A DNA stretch of 55,873 nt from Pseudanabaena sp. SR411 (GTDB lineage Bacteria > Cyanobacteriota > Cyanobacteriia > Pseudanabaenales > Pseudanabaenaceae): positions 1 through 55,873 of the forward strand of contig NZ_NDHW01000060.1 of assembly GCF_002251945.1 (NCBI RefSeq), read 5' to 3'. Position 1 is the first letter of the stretch, and each line of letters starts with the position of its first letter. Position numbers and translations under genes: made by a program. Positions 25,891-35,062 of this stretch are shown here, piece by piece. Under the pieces are notes generated by a model. The model was given only the letters and a program-made list of their open reading frames with translations, ran no database searches and was not told the DNA's origin.

Positions 25891-28221
25891 TCAGGCTTTT
25901 ACCGCAGTGAGAGAATCAGATTTCACAGCTTCAATTGCCCAGAGGGTCGCTTCGGGAGTTGCGGGAATTGCCAATGATACTTGGCTAGCCTTACCAAAGG
26001 CAGCGACAGCATTGCGAATTGCTTCTCTGACTGACATCGCTAACATAAATGGCGGCTCCCCGATCGCTTTACTGCCAAAAATCACACCGTCTTGGGCGGC
26101 TCTTTCCAATAGATGTACATGAAACTGTTCGGGGACTTCGCTAACCGTGGGGATTTTGTAAGTGCTAGGAGCAAAGGTGAGTAAGCGTCCTTGGTCATTC
26201 CAGACCAATTCCTCCATCGTCAGCCAGCCCATACCCTGCACAAATCCACCTTCGATTTGTCCTTTGTCTAGTAATGGATTAATCGATTCGCCCACATCTT
26301 GAACAAGATCCACCTGTCTTAACTTGAATGTTCCTGTAAATCCATCGACTTCCACTTCACTAACAGCCGTTCCGTAGGAGAAATAATAGAAGGGGCGACC
26401 TTTATTTAGCTTGGCATCCCAAAAAATATTCGGCGTGCGATAAAAGCCGTTTGCAGAGAGACTAATGCGATCGCTGTAGGTGCGTTTTACGACTTCATCA
26501 AAAGCAATTCTGGCGCTGGGGTAGGTGCGGCAATAAATCCAATCATCCTCGAAAACAAGGTCTTCAGGGGCATCGAGATTGAGCATTTTTGCAGCAACGG
26601 TTGCCATGCGGTTACGGAGAGTCTCACAGGCTGCCTTGACCGCTTGTCCATTGAGATCGGAACCACTAGAAGCAGCAGTTGCCGATGTATTGGGAACTTT
26701 ATCGGTACTGGTGGGCATGATCCGAAAGCGTTCAAGTTTGACACCGAGGGACTTCGCTGCAACTTGGAGCATCTTTGTGTGCAGCCCCTGTCCCATTTCT
26801 GTGCCACCGTGATTCACCTGAATGCTGCCGTCAGTGTAAATCAGCACCAATGCGCCTGCTTGGTTATATTCAGTTTTGTTAAAGGAAATGCCAAACTTAA
26901 CGGGTGTAATGGCAATGCCGCGCTTTTTATAGGCACTAGTCTGGTTGAACTGAGCAATCTCAGCTTGGCGATCGCTAAAACGCGATTTCTCTTTTGCTTC
27001 TGACCATACGCGAGCGATGCGATTATGGACAATATCCTGTCCGTAATGCGTGGTGCTAGTTTCGCCAGTGCCATGATAGAAATTCCGTTCGCGGACTACT
27101 TCGGGTGGCAACCCAAGAGTGCGTGCTATGCGATCGATGATTTCTTCACAGACGATCATCCCCTGTGGTCCACCAAAACCACGATAAGCCGTATTCGACA
27201 CCCGATTAGTCTTTGCAATCCATCCCTGTACTTCCAAATGAGGAACATAGTAGGCATTGTCGATATGCATCATTGCTCTCATCAATACAGGCGGTGAGAG
27301 GTCTAGACTCCAACCACCCTCAGCATATAGCTCAGCTTTTATCGCCGTAATTAGCCCCTCATTAGTAAAGCCCACTTGGTATTTACCCAAAAAATTATGC
27401 CGCTTGCCTGTAACGATCATGTCTTGATGTCGGCGCAGGCTGACTCTGGCTGGGCGACCAGTTTTATGTGCGGCTACAGCCGCCGCCGCCGCAAAGGGAT
27501 TAGCCTGAGATTCTTTGCCACCAAATGCTCCACCCATCCGCAGACAGGTAACAACGACATGACTATTGGGTAAACCCAAAACCCTTGCCACGATTACTTG
27601 AGTTTCGCTAGGATGCTGCGTTGAGCTATAGACCTTGTAACCATTTTCGCCATCGGGAACTACCCAACTGGTATGGGTCTCTAGATAGAAATGATCCTGT
27701 CCACCTACTTCTAGTTCACCTTGGAGCGTGCGATCGCTATTTTGGAGAGCCGTATCAGTTTCACCACGCTTGATCACCCGTTTGTCGAGATGGTAACTAT
27801 CGGCAGCGATCGCTTCTTGAATACTGAGAATTGCGGGTAAAGGTTCATATTCGACAATTACTTTGGCGGCGGCTTGACGAGCTGCTTCTTCAGTTTCGCC
27901 GACTGCCCAAACTACTACCTGTCCCCAGTAGCTTACTTCATCCGTTGGCAGCATCACTTCATCGTGAACGATCGCACCCGTATTATTCTCCCCAGGTACA
28001 TCATCAGCCGTAAGAATTGTGACTAAGCCTGCGACTTCATGGGCGGCGGTACAATCGAGTTTGGTGATTTTGGCACGGGCATGGGGTGATAACACAGGAT
28101 AGAGTGATAACATTCCTGCGGGTAATCTCTGGTCATCTGTATAGACAGCCTTGCCACTGACATGACCAACGGCGCTTTCATGGCTTTTCTGGTTGCTAAC
28201 TTTCTGATCGGTAATCGTCAT
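25891..28221 (-). CDS. xdhB: xanthine dehydrogenase, molybdopterin-binding subunit
   Basis: This 776-residue Moco subunit oxidises hypoxanthine to xanthine and xanthine to urate. Moco contacts include GQDHFYLE, RMGGAFGGKE and NTAYRGFGGPQG (the Arg typical of true XDH). NHGGTEMGQG is also present, and the catalytic Glu is in KAIGEPPFMLA. Length and order match bacterial XdhB. It lies 63 bases after xdhA, a gap that contains a small hairpin, and 3 bases before xdhC. Confidence 0.95.
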   Translation of the reverse strand: MTITDQKVSNQKSHESAVGHVSGKAVYTDDQRLPAGMLSLYPVLSPHARAKITKLDCTAAHEVAGLVTILTADDVPGENNTGAIVHDEVMLPTDEVSYWGQVVVWAVGETEEAARQAAAKVIVEYEPLPAILSIQEAIAADSYHLDKRVIKRGETDTALQNSDRTLQGELEVGGQDHFYLETHTSWVVPDGENGYKVYSSTQHPSETQVIVARVLGLPNSHVVVTCLRMGGAFGGKESQANPFAAAAAVAAHKTGRPARVSLRRHQDMIVTGKRHNFLGKYQVGFTNEGLITAIKAELYAEGGWSLDLSPPVLMRAMMHIDNAYYVPHLEVQGWIAKTNRVSNTAYRGFGGPQGMIVCEEIIDRIARTLGLPPEVVRERNFYHGTGETSTTHYGQDIVHNRIARVWSEAKEKSRFSDRQAEIAQFNQTSAYKKRGIAITPVKFGISFNKTEYNQAGALVLIYTDGSIQVNHGGTEMGQGLHTKMLQVAAKSLGVKLERFRIMPTSTDKVPNTSATAASSGSDLNGQAVKAACETLRNRMATVAAKMLNLDAPEDLVFEDDWIYCRTYPSARIAFDEVVKRTYSDRISLSANGFYRTPNIFWDAKLNKGRPFYYFSYGTAVSEVEVDGFTGTFKLRQVDLVQDVGESINPLLDKGQIEGGFVQGMGWLTMEELVWNDQGRLLTFAPSTYKIPTVSEVPEQFHVHLLERAAQDGVIFGSKAIGEPPFMLAMSVREAIRNAVAAFGKASQVSLAIPATPEATLWAIEAVKSDSLTAVKA

Positions 28222-28260
28222 TTTCTATTCCTTCCATATCTACAAAAAATCCACAAGGTA

Positions 28261-28289
28261 GCAGTTGAAGTTTCGCTTCAACTGCTATG
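28261..28289. repeat. small hairpin between xdhA and xdhB
   Basis: TAGCAGTTGAAG, loop TTTCG, CTTCAACTGCTA. It overlaps the xdhA stop codon. With no T-run it is more likely an mRNA processing or stability element than a full terminator. Confidence 0.7.
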
Positions 28290-29700
28290 TATGTTCAACA
28301 AAAAACTTCTCAAACAGATTGCCTACTAACATCTTGCGATAATTGGCACTGCCACGCAGATCACTCAAGGGGGTAAATGCTTCATGCAGAGCAGGTTTTA
28401 CCGATCGCACAGTTGCCATTGTCCAAGGGTGACCGATGAGCATTTCCTCAATCGCGATCGCTCGTATCGGAGTTGCCGCGACACCACCATAGGCGAGACG
28501 GGCATGGAGAATATTCTGCTGATCATCAAGATCAATTACAAAAGCAGCCGCAACAATGCTGATGTCGTCCGTACCACGTTTACCAATTTTGTAGGACTGA
28601 CTAAGCCGTTTCGTTGCTCCAGAAGTAATCGTTTTAGGAATCTTTACAGAATGGATAATCTCGCCTTGTTTTAGTTCTGTTTGTCGATAGCCTTTGAAAA
28701 AATCCGCCAGTAATAAACTGCGATCGCCATCAATGCTCACCAACTTCACGGATGCATCAAGGGCTAATAACACAGGTGGCAAATCACCAATGGGGGAAGC
28801 AGTGCCAATATTACCGCCGAGGGTCGCCCGATTGCGTACCTGTCGCGCGGCGAACCAATGCAGCATTTCATCAAGACTTGGGAAAATCCCATGCAGCAAA
28901 TCTTCAATGTGACTGAGGGGTACAGCCGATCCTATCTCCACATAGTCATCGGTTTGGCGGATTTGCTTAAGCGCTGTAATTCCCTCTAAGGAAATTAAGA
29001 TGGAATAGGTGCGCCGATGCCAACTCATTTCTAGCCCTAAATCCGTTGCTCCTGCCACCAATGTTGCTTCAGGGTACTGCTGAAGTAGTTGCAATGCTTC
29101 CGCTAGCTCAATAGGACGATAAAATTGTTGCTCACTTCCTGTATAAGTGATCGCTGCCAAATCAGAAGTTTTGCTAACTAGCGCTGTACTAAAATGATCA
29201 TCGGCATTATTTTTCGCCAATAGTTGCGCGGCTTTGCGGATTGGTAAATAGCCCGTACAGCGACAGAGATTACCCTCAATGCAGATATCATCACCTAGAC
29301 TGTGATTATAGTAAGCCGCAAACATACTCATAATAAAACCGGGGGTGCAGTAGCCACACTGAGATCCAGCCATCTCTACCATCGCTGCTTGGACTGGATG
29401 TAATTGACCATTGGCGATCCCTTCGGCAGTAATGACCTCGCGTCCCGCGATCGCGCCAAGAGGGACTAAACAGCTATTCACCGCTTGATATTGAGGCTGC
29501 CCATGACTATCTTGACCAACGATCGCTACCGTGCAAGCCCCGCAGTCACCATCTCCACAACCCTCTTTTGTGCCCACATAGCCGTTTTGTCGTAAATAGT
29601 GCAGCAGTGTCATCGTGGGCGCAAGATTTTTTACGTGAGTTTTTGCACCGTTAAGGGTAAATGTAAAATCAGTTATGGGAGCAGTCACCTGTTGAGTCAC
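28285..29700 (-). CDS. xdhA: xanthine dehydrogenase, FeS and FAD subunit
   Basis: The protein is 471 residues. The N-terminal plant-type 2Fe-2S domain has cysteines in GCGDGDCGACTV. The second, helical 2Fe-2S domain has QCGYCTPGF and CRCTGY. The FAD domain starts near residue 195 with a typical ATLVAGATDLG and TLGGNIGTASPIGDLPP. It passes electrons from the Mo centre to NAD+. It is the first gene of xdhABC. Purine breakdown would release nitrogen, but no uricase or allantoinase is in the window. Confidence 0.95.
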   Translation of the reverse strand: MTQQVTAPITDFTFTLNGAKTHVKNLAPTMTLLHYLRQNGYVGTKEGCGDGDCGACTVAIVGQDSHGQPQYQAVNSCLVPLGAIAGREVITAEGIANGQLHPVQAAMVEMAGSQCGYCTPGFIMSMFAAYYNHSLGDDICIEGNLCRCTGYLPIRKAAQLLAKNNADDHFSTALVSKTSDLAAITYTGSEQQFYRPIELAEALQLLQQYPEATLVAGATDLGLEMSWHRRTYSILISLEGITALKQIRQTDDYVEIGSAVPLSHIEDLLHGIFPSLDEMLHWFAARQVRNRATLGGNIGTASPIGDLPPVLLALDASVKLVSIDGDRSLLLADFFKGYRQTELKQGEIIHSVKIPKTITSGATKRLSQSYKIGKRGTDDISIVAAAFVIDLDDQQNILHARLAYGGVAATPIRAIAIEEMLIGHPWTMATVRSVKPALHEAFTPLSDLRGSANYRKMLVGNLFEKFFVEHT

Positions 29701-29828
29701 GGGAATTGCCTTACTTAGCCTTACTTAATAGAGAAAATTGACAGGTCAATACAAATTTATTAATGAATGAATAGACTCTGTTTAAAGTGCGCCAAGATAC
29801 AAAAGATCAATATCGTTAATTAATCAGC

Positions 29829-29887
29829 ACAAAACCCAAAAGAGTAATAGCGGCGCTTCGTGCCGCCATTACTCTTTTGGGTTTTGT
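29829..29887. repeat. hairpin, CCCAAAAGAGTAAT stem, right flank ending GCTATA
   Basis: The stem is nearly identical to 6877-6917 with an added ACAAAACCCA cap; G-T and A-C changes occur near the apex. The right flank TCAGCAAAACTTGCCTTGCTATA to 29911 matches that of 6877-6917. These two are the closest pair of copies in the window. Confidence 0.85.
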
Positions 29888-29942
29888 CCTCAGCAAAACT
29901 TGCCTTGCTATATTATGAATAGTTAAACTTAGCTACTCATCT

Positions 29943-30422
29943 ATGAATATCCGTATTGGCAATGGTTATGACCTGCACCGACTCGTTAGCGATCGCCGCC
30001 TGATCCTTGGAGGAGTCGAAATTCCTTATGAAAAAGGATTACTGGGACATAGCGATGCTGATGTACTAACCCATGCGATCATGGACGCAATGTTGGGAGC
30101 GCTTGCCCTTGGAGATATTGGGCATTATTTTCCACCCTCTGATCCGAAATGGGCTGGAGCCGACAGCATCATGCTCTTGCAGCAGGTACAGGAATTGATT
30201 AGCGCACAGGGTTGGCGCGTGAATAATCTTGATGCAATGGTGATTGCTGAAGCCCCAAAACTCAAACCCCACATTAAGGCTATGCGCGATCGCCTATCCC
30301 AAGCGATGAATTTACCAATTGATTGTGTCAGTGTGAAGGCGACTACTAACGAAGGCATGGATGCGATCGGACAGAAAGAAGCGATCGCCGTTCATGCAGT
30401 AGTTTTATTAGCTAAAAGCTAA
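29943..30422 (+). CDS. ispF: 2-C-methyl-D-erythritol 2,4-cyclodiphosphate synthase
   Basis: The enzyme cyclises CDP-ME 2-phosphate in the fifth step of the MEP pathway. The zinc ligands D10 and H12 (GYDLHRL) and H44 (LTHAIMDA) are present. [14 protein letters not shown] and the terminal [19 protein letters not shown] signature complete a 159-residue trimeric enzyme of normal size. Single gene with hairpins on both sides. Confidence 0.96.
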   Translation: MNIRIGNGYDLHRLVSDRRLILGGVEIPYEKGLLGHSDADVLTHAIMDAMLGALALGDIGHYFPPSDPKWAGADSIMLLQQVQELISAQGWRVNNLDAMVIAEAPKLKPHIKAMRDRLSQAMNLPIDCVSVKATTNEGMDAIGQKEAIAVHAVVLLAKS

Positions 30423-30443
30423 GGGCTTCGCAGTAAAATAAAG

Positions 30444-30486
30444 AACCATTTTTGTGGCGCGGCTTCGCCGCGCTACAAAAATAGTT
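30444..30486. repeat. hairpin, GCGCGG-CTTCG-CCGCGC core
   Basis: AACCATTTTTGTGGCGCGG and its near complement (two mismatches), in the 19458-19518 family. It follows ispF and may terminate it. Confidence 0.8.
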
Positions 30487-30539
30487 AGTAGCTAAAAGCT
30501 TTTGATCTTAATGTTTACTTTGTTTATTTTTTAGGGAAG

Positions 30540-32345
30540 ATGGCGATCGTGAGAAGAAGCATTCAGAAACGAACCAAGGTGAAACAATGGAAAGCAATCG
30601 TCTTGCTGCTACTGATCGGCATGTGTTCGCTGCTGCTTTGGGGTTGCGCGGTCAAACCAGAAGCCCTCAAAAATCGACTCGTAGTTCCACTTGATAGTGA
30701 TATCAAAACTTTTAATCCAGTGCTTGTGCAGGATGCCTATAGTGGTATTGTGATTGGCTATACCCTCACTGGCTTGATTTCGGAGAATCCAATTACAAAA
30801 GAGTTAGAACCCGAACTAGCCGAAAAATGGGAATTTCAGCAGGATGGCAAACAACTTATTTTCACGATGCGTCCTGATCTGAAATGGTCAGATGGTCAAC
30901 CACTCACCGTTGATGATGTTCTCTTTACCTATCAAAATATTCTCTTCAATGAGAAGATTCCCACTGGTACTCGTGATGTCCTCCGAGTTGGACAATCGCA
31001 GACTCTTCCCAAGGTTGAGAAGCTTGACGATCGCCGCATTTCTTTTTTACTGAGCGAACCCTTTGCGCCTGCTCTCCGCACATTAGGCGGCATCGGCGTT
31101 TTGCCCAAACATGTCTTTGAACCAACTCTCAAAGAAGATCCTAACGCGCCAGATAAGAAATTAAAGTTTCTCGAAACATGGACTCTGAGTACACCTGTTA
31201 GTCAATTAGTTGGCAGTGGTGCTTATATGATCCAAGAATATCGACCTTCAGAACGGGTGATCTATAAACCTAATCCCTATTATTGGCGGAAGGGAAAGCC
31301 CTATATCGAGCAATTTGTAATGCAGATTTTAGAATCACCAGATACAGCTCTGCTACGATTCCGATCGCAAGAGCTAGATATGTATCGTCTCCGAGGTGAA
31401 GACTTCCAATTGTTGAAACGTTTTGAACAACGCGATCGCTACAAAATTTATAATGCTGGCCCCGCCACAGGTCAAGCATTCATCATGTTCAACCTCAATA
31501 AGGGCAAAAATCCGAAAACTAATGAACCTTTTGTTGAGCCGAAAAAATCCAAATGGTTTAATGATGTTAACTTTCGTCGTGCTGTCGCCTATGCTCTTAA
31601 CCGCGAAGCGATGATTACCAACCTGTCGCGAGGTTTAGCCCAAACCCAAAATTCACCAGTTTCTATCCCTAGTCCCTATTTCTTCCCTCCTGAAAAAGGA
31701 CTTAAGGTTTATGATTATCAACCTGAAAAGTCCAAAGAGATTCTCTTGCAAGCAGGATATAAATATAATTCTGAACAACAACTCCTCGATGCTGAAGGTA
31801 ATCTTGTGCGCTTTACTTTGCTAGCTCCTGCGGGTGGTAGAGTTGCGATGGGAGCGCAAATAAAAAGTGACTTGGAAAAAATTGGCATGAAGATTGACTT
31901 CAATCCTGTTGATTTTCGGATTATCTCCGATAAGCTCGACAACTCGAAGCAATGGGATGCAACGATTCTTGGCTTTACTGGAGGTGCTGAACCCAATAGT
32001 GCAATTAATCTTTGGGCAACCGATGGTGATTCCCATATGTTTAATAAGGGACCAGTTGGTGATGAGCCACCTTTCCCAGGTCGCGAAGTTGCTGATTGGG
32101 AAAAGAGAATTCATTCTTTGATGATCCAAGGCGCACAGGAACTGGATGAAACTAAGCGCAAGGCTATCTATGCCGAATATCAACAATTAGTTCAGGAACA
32201 ATTACCCCTCATCCATTTAACGATGCCTTTATACTTAGTTGCTGTACGCGATCGCGTAGAGAATGCCCAACCATCGTCACTAGCTGGCAGTACAGGCGTG
32301 ACGGGAGCATTATGGAATGTAGAACAATTAAAACTGAAATCCTAA
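30540..32345 (+). CDS. ABC transporter substrate-binding lipoprotein, peptide/nickel family (SBP 5)
   Basis: The protein is 601 residues. A signal peptide with lipobox LLWGC (Cys36) implies lipid anchoring. The body follows the DppA/OppA fold: PELAEKWEF..DGK.L.F.MRPDLKWSDGQPLTVDDVLFTYQ, a later VNFRRAVAYALNREAM, and a C-terminal QLVQEQLPLIHLTMPL. Such proteins bind oligopeptides or similar solutes for an ABC importer. No permease or ATPase follows, so the transporter partners are elsewhere. The start at 30540 could instead be a few codons on; a GGGAAG ribosome-like site precedes it. Confidence 0.92.
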   Translation: MAIVRRSIQKRTKVKQWKAIVLLLLIGMCSLLLWGCAVKPEALKNRLVVPLDSDIKTFNPVLVQDAYSGIVIGYTLTGLISENPITKELEPELAEKWEFQQDGKQLIFTMRPDLKWSDGQPLTVDDVLFTYQNILFNEKIPTGTRDVLRVGQSQTLPKVEKLDDRRISFLLSEPFAPALRTLGGIGVLPKHVFEPTLKEDPNAPDKKLKFLETWTLSTPVSQLVGSGAYMIQEYRPSERVIYKPNPYYWRKGKPYIEQFVMQILESPDTALLRFRSQELDMYRLRGEDFQLLKRFEQRDRYKIYNAGPATGQAFIMFNLNKGKNPKTNEPFVEPKKSKWFNDVNFRRAVAYALNREAMITNLSRGLAQTQNSPVSIPSPYFFPPEKGLKVYDYQPEKSKEILLQAGYKYNSEQQLLDAEGNLVRFTLLAPAGGRVAMGAQIKSDLEKIGMKIDFNPVDFRIISDKLDNSKQWDATILGFTGGAEPNSAINLWATDGDSHMFNKGPVGDEPPFPGREVADWEKRIHSLMIQGAQELDETKRKAIYAEYQQLVQEQLPLIHLTMPLYLVAVRDRVENAQPSSLAGSTGVTGALWNVEQLKLKS

Positions 32346-32373
32346 GTAATGAAGAGCATTGCTACGCGACAAT

Positions 32374-32472
32374 TACCGATCAAACGAATCAAACGAATTT
32401 TTGTAAAAGTATTGCTTTGCAATACTTTTACAAAAATTCTTGGTTCGGGTTTAAGCGCAAAGCGCTTTAAGA
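32374..32472. repeat. palindromic element, GATCAAACGAA/GCGCAAAGCGC-flanked
   Basis: The core 32395-32439 has perfect 21-base arms around TTT (GAATTTTTGTAAAAGTATTGC). Left flank GATCAAACGAATC, right flank TTGGTTCGGGTTTAAGCGCAAAGCGC. It is the reverse orientation of the 4311-4404 element with a different stem. Confidence 0.88.
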
Positions 32473-32497
32473 TGTCATAGCAAGGAGAAGTTTGATC

Positions 32498-33181
32498 ATG
32501 TCGGAAACTCAGCAAAAGCTTAATGATCCTTCGGTTACAGTAACGATCGCTCGACGAGTCAAACCAGAATGCAAGGCAGAATTTGAAGCCTTTTTGACTG
32601 GAGTTACCAATACTTGTGGACAATTTTCTGGCTATCTGGGCAGCAATGTTTTTCGTCCTGTCAATGCCGATGATCCAGAATATCGCATCATTTTTAAGTT
32701 TGATCGTCTGAGTAATTTACGACTATGGGAATCTTCAGCCGAGCGTCAGTACTGGTTTGCGATCGCCGAACCGCTTACGATTAGTCCGCCTCAAATTCAG
32801 GTGTTAACTGGTTTAGAAACTTGGTTTACGCTACCAGGAAAACCCACGATTACGCCGCCGCCTAGGTACAAAATGGCTTTAGTAAGTTGGTTGGCTGTGT
32901 TCCCTTTAATTACGGGTATTTCGGTGGTTTTTCAACATTTTTTGGGGATACTGCCTCTAGTCTTGCGCGTAGCCTTTGTGACAGCGATCGCTGTGCCAAC
33001 GATGACTTATCTCCTCATGCCGCAAATGACGAGGTTATTTGCATGGTGGCTATATCCAGTCACAGAAATAACGCTACCTACAAAAGATGTTGTCCCTGCG
33101 ATCGCGGACAATTCCTCAGCTATTCCTCTACCTGATTTACAATCTACTACCCTAGAAGAAAAACAACTGATACCAAATTGA
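32498..33181 (+). CDS. antibiotic biosynthesis monooxygenase (ABM)-domain membrane protein, paralogue 1
   Basis: The protein is 227 residues from the ATG at 32498, which has AAGGAG 11 bases upstream; the longer ORF needs TTG. Residues 10-105 form an ABM-type ferredoxin-like domain (VTVTIARRVKPECKAEFEAFL, FSGYLGSNVFRP, YRIIFKFDRLSNLRLWESS). LETWFTLPGK links to two membrane helices (about 127-150 and 155-180) followed by LFAWWLYP and a polar tail. The same architecture recurs at 39387-39983. Function of this ABM-2TM type is unknown; these domains often degrade or modify small hydrophobic molecules. Confidence 0.82.
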   Translation: MSETQQKLNDPSVTVTIARRVKPECKAEFEAFLTGVTNTCGQFSGYLGSNVFRPVNADDPEYRIIFKFDRLSNLRLWESSAERQYWFAIAEPLTISPPQIQVLTGLETWFTLPGKPTITPPPRYKMALVSWLAVFPLITGISVVFQHFLGILPLVLRVAFVTAIAVPTMTYLLMPQMTRLFAWWLYPVTEITLPTKDVVPAIADNSSAIPLPDLQSTTLEEKQLIPN

Positions 33182-33205
33182 AGAATTTAGGGAATGACAA
33201 CCAAA

Positions 33206-33258
33206 GCAAGAAATTTTTGAAAAGTTTTGCTTTGCAAAACTTTTCAAAAATTTCTTGC
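33206..33258. repeat. palindromic hairpin with perfect 25-bp stem
   Basis: GCAAGAAATTTTTGAAAAGT..., TTT loop, full complement. It is of the TTGC-TTT-GCAA apex family (4334, 14612, 32395), here with shorter flanks. It follows the ABM gene. Confidence 0.88.
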
Positions 33259-33395
33259 CTTGAGTTGATCGGTAATTGCTGTAATTAACCTATTGAAACA
33301 GGTTTGAGATTTTAGCCTGCACTCTTAGAGCAGGACTGCGTAAGTCCAAGATCTAATGGGATAATATTCATTAATTGATAAGTTGGCTTTACTTG

Positions 33396-34988
33396 ATGAA
33401 CCAAACAAGGTTTGATGCTTTGATCATCGGCAGCGGTGCTGCTGGACTTTATACTGCCCTGCGACTCGCAGACCTAGCACCAAACTGGCAGATTGGTTTA
33501 GTGACTAAAGATAACTTGTCAACTTCAGCTAGTGATTGGGCGCAGGGTGGAATTGCCGCAGTTGTTGATAAAGATGATGCTCCCCAATTTCATGGCAAAG
33601 ATACCTTGATTGCTGGTGTGGGTCTGTGTGAAGTCGAGGCAGTAGATGTACTAGTTAATGCTGCACCTCGCCAAATTCAGAACCTAATCGCCTTAGGTGT
33701 TGATTTTGATCGTACTGAGGACGGTAGCCTTGCCCTAACCTTAGAAGCAGCTCACTCCAAACGCAGAGTATTGCACTCAGCAGATACTACAGGTCGAGCG
33801 CTAGTATCTAAGCTTGCAGCAGCCGTATTACAAAATCCCAGTATTCAGGTTTTAAGTCAAACCCTAGTTTTAGATCTCTACATGCAACAGAGTCGCTGCG
33901 GTGGTGTTTTTTATCTAGAAGAAAATCAGGAAATAGGTTGCTTAATTTCGCCTGTAGTGGTTTTGGCGACAGGCGGCGGCGCTCAGGTATTTTCGCAAAA
34001 TACCAATCCACCCTCAAGTACAGGTGATGGGGTGGCGATCGCTTGGCGAGCAGGAGCTTTAATCCGAGATATGGAATTTGTGCAGTTTCATCCCACTGCC
34101 CTTGCTTTAGCCAATGCTCCAAGGTTTTTAATCAGTGAGGCGGTAAGGGGTGAAGGAGCGCACTTGATTGATCATAAAGGCGATCGCTTTGCCTTTAATT
34201 ATCATCCTCAAGGAGAACTTGCGCCTCGTGATGTGGTCAGTCGCGCCATATTTAACCATCTCCAGAAGACCAAAGAACCCACAGTATTTCTGGATTTACA
34301 GTCAATTTCTAGAGAGAGAATTGCCCATCGATTTCCAAATATCATCAAAATCTGTCAACAGTGGCAAATTGATATTTTCTCCACACCAATACCTGTCACT
34401 CCCGCTGCTCACTATTGCATGGGAGGTATAGTTGTGGATTCTTATGGAGCTACTTCCATTGAGGGGCTATATGCAGTCGGCGAAACCGCTAGTACGGGCG
34501 TACATGGTGCTAATCGTTTAGCAAGTAATTCCCTATTAGAATGCTTCGTTTTTGGGGAACGCTTGGCTGAACAGGTTTGTTCTCAACCAACTCAGATTTT
34601 TAAGACTCCAAAGGCGATCGCTCCCAAATTAGCAGATCATGGCAATTCAGCGACTATTCAAAATATTAAATCTGCAATTCAAAATCTAAGCTGGCAAGCG
34701 GCGGGCATCAGTCGAGTTCAATCGGATTTAGAAATCGCTTTAACACAAATCTGCACATGGCAAGCTGAGTTAACCCAACTTGCCGAACCGTCACGTTTAT
34801 GGATTGAAACTCGAAATTTAGCTGACTATGCTTATTTATTAGTGCGATCAGCTCTATTTCGCACCGAAAGTCGTGGCGCACATTTTCGTTCGGATTTTCC
34901 TGATCCTGATCCGAGTTGGCAGGCACATACAATTATCGAAGGTCAAGAGATCAGGCGATCGCCTGCTTTGTTACCTATACAAACTTAA
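33396..34988 (+). CDS. nadB: L-aspartate oxidase
   Basis: NadB oxidises L-aspartate to iminoaspartate, the first step of de novo NAD synthesis. The protein is 530 residues from the ATG at 33396 (MNQTRFDALIIGSG); an upstream TTG extension adds seven residues. The FAD-binding GSGAAGLYTALR is N-terminal, then TSASDWAQGGIAAV, HSKRRVLHSADTTGRA, EFVQFHPTAL, SEAVRGEGA and VHGANRLASNSLLEC, all in succinate dehydrogenase/NadB order. nadA and nadC are not in the window. The stop codon lies inside a hairpin (34981-35031). Confidence 0.94.
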   Translation: MNQTRFDALIIGSGAAGLYTALRLADLAPNWQIGLVTKDNLSTSASDWAQGGIAAVVDKDDAPQFHGKDTLIAGVGLCEVEAVDVLVNAAPRQIQNLIALGVDFDRTEDGSLALTLEAAHSKRRVLHSADTTGRALVSKLAAAVLQNPSIQVLSQTLVLDLYMQQSRCGGVFYLEENQEIGCLISPVVVLATGGGAQVFSQNTNPPSSTGDGVAIAWRAGALIRDMEFVQFHPTALALANAPRFLISEAVRGEGAHLIDHKGDRFAFNYHPQGELAPRDVVSRAIFNHLQKTKEPTVFLDLQSISRERIAHRFPNIIKICQQWQIDIFSTPIPVTPAAHYCMGGIVVDSYGATSIEGLYAVGETASTGVHGANRLASNSLLECFVFGERLAEQVCSQPTQIFKTPKAIAPKLADHGNSATIQNIKSAIQNLSWQAAGISRVQSDLEIALTQICTWQAELTQLAEPSRLWIETRNLADYAYLLVRSALFRTESRGAHFRSDFPDPDPSWQAHTIIEGQEIRRSPALLPIQT

Positions 34989-35031
34989 AAGATAAAAGCA
35001 GCGCGAAGCGCTGCTTTTATCTTTTAAGTTT
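34981..35031. terminator. hairpin at nadB stop
   Basis: AAACTTAAAAGATAAAAGCAGCGC stem with GAA loop, perfectly paired. The left arm contains the nadB TAA. It is probably a terminator for nadB and belongs to the GCGC-GAA-GCGC family. Confidence 0.85.
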
Positions 35032-35062
35032 GCGGGGCTTTGCCACGCGTACTTAATTGGAT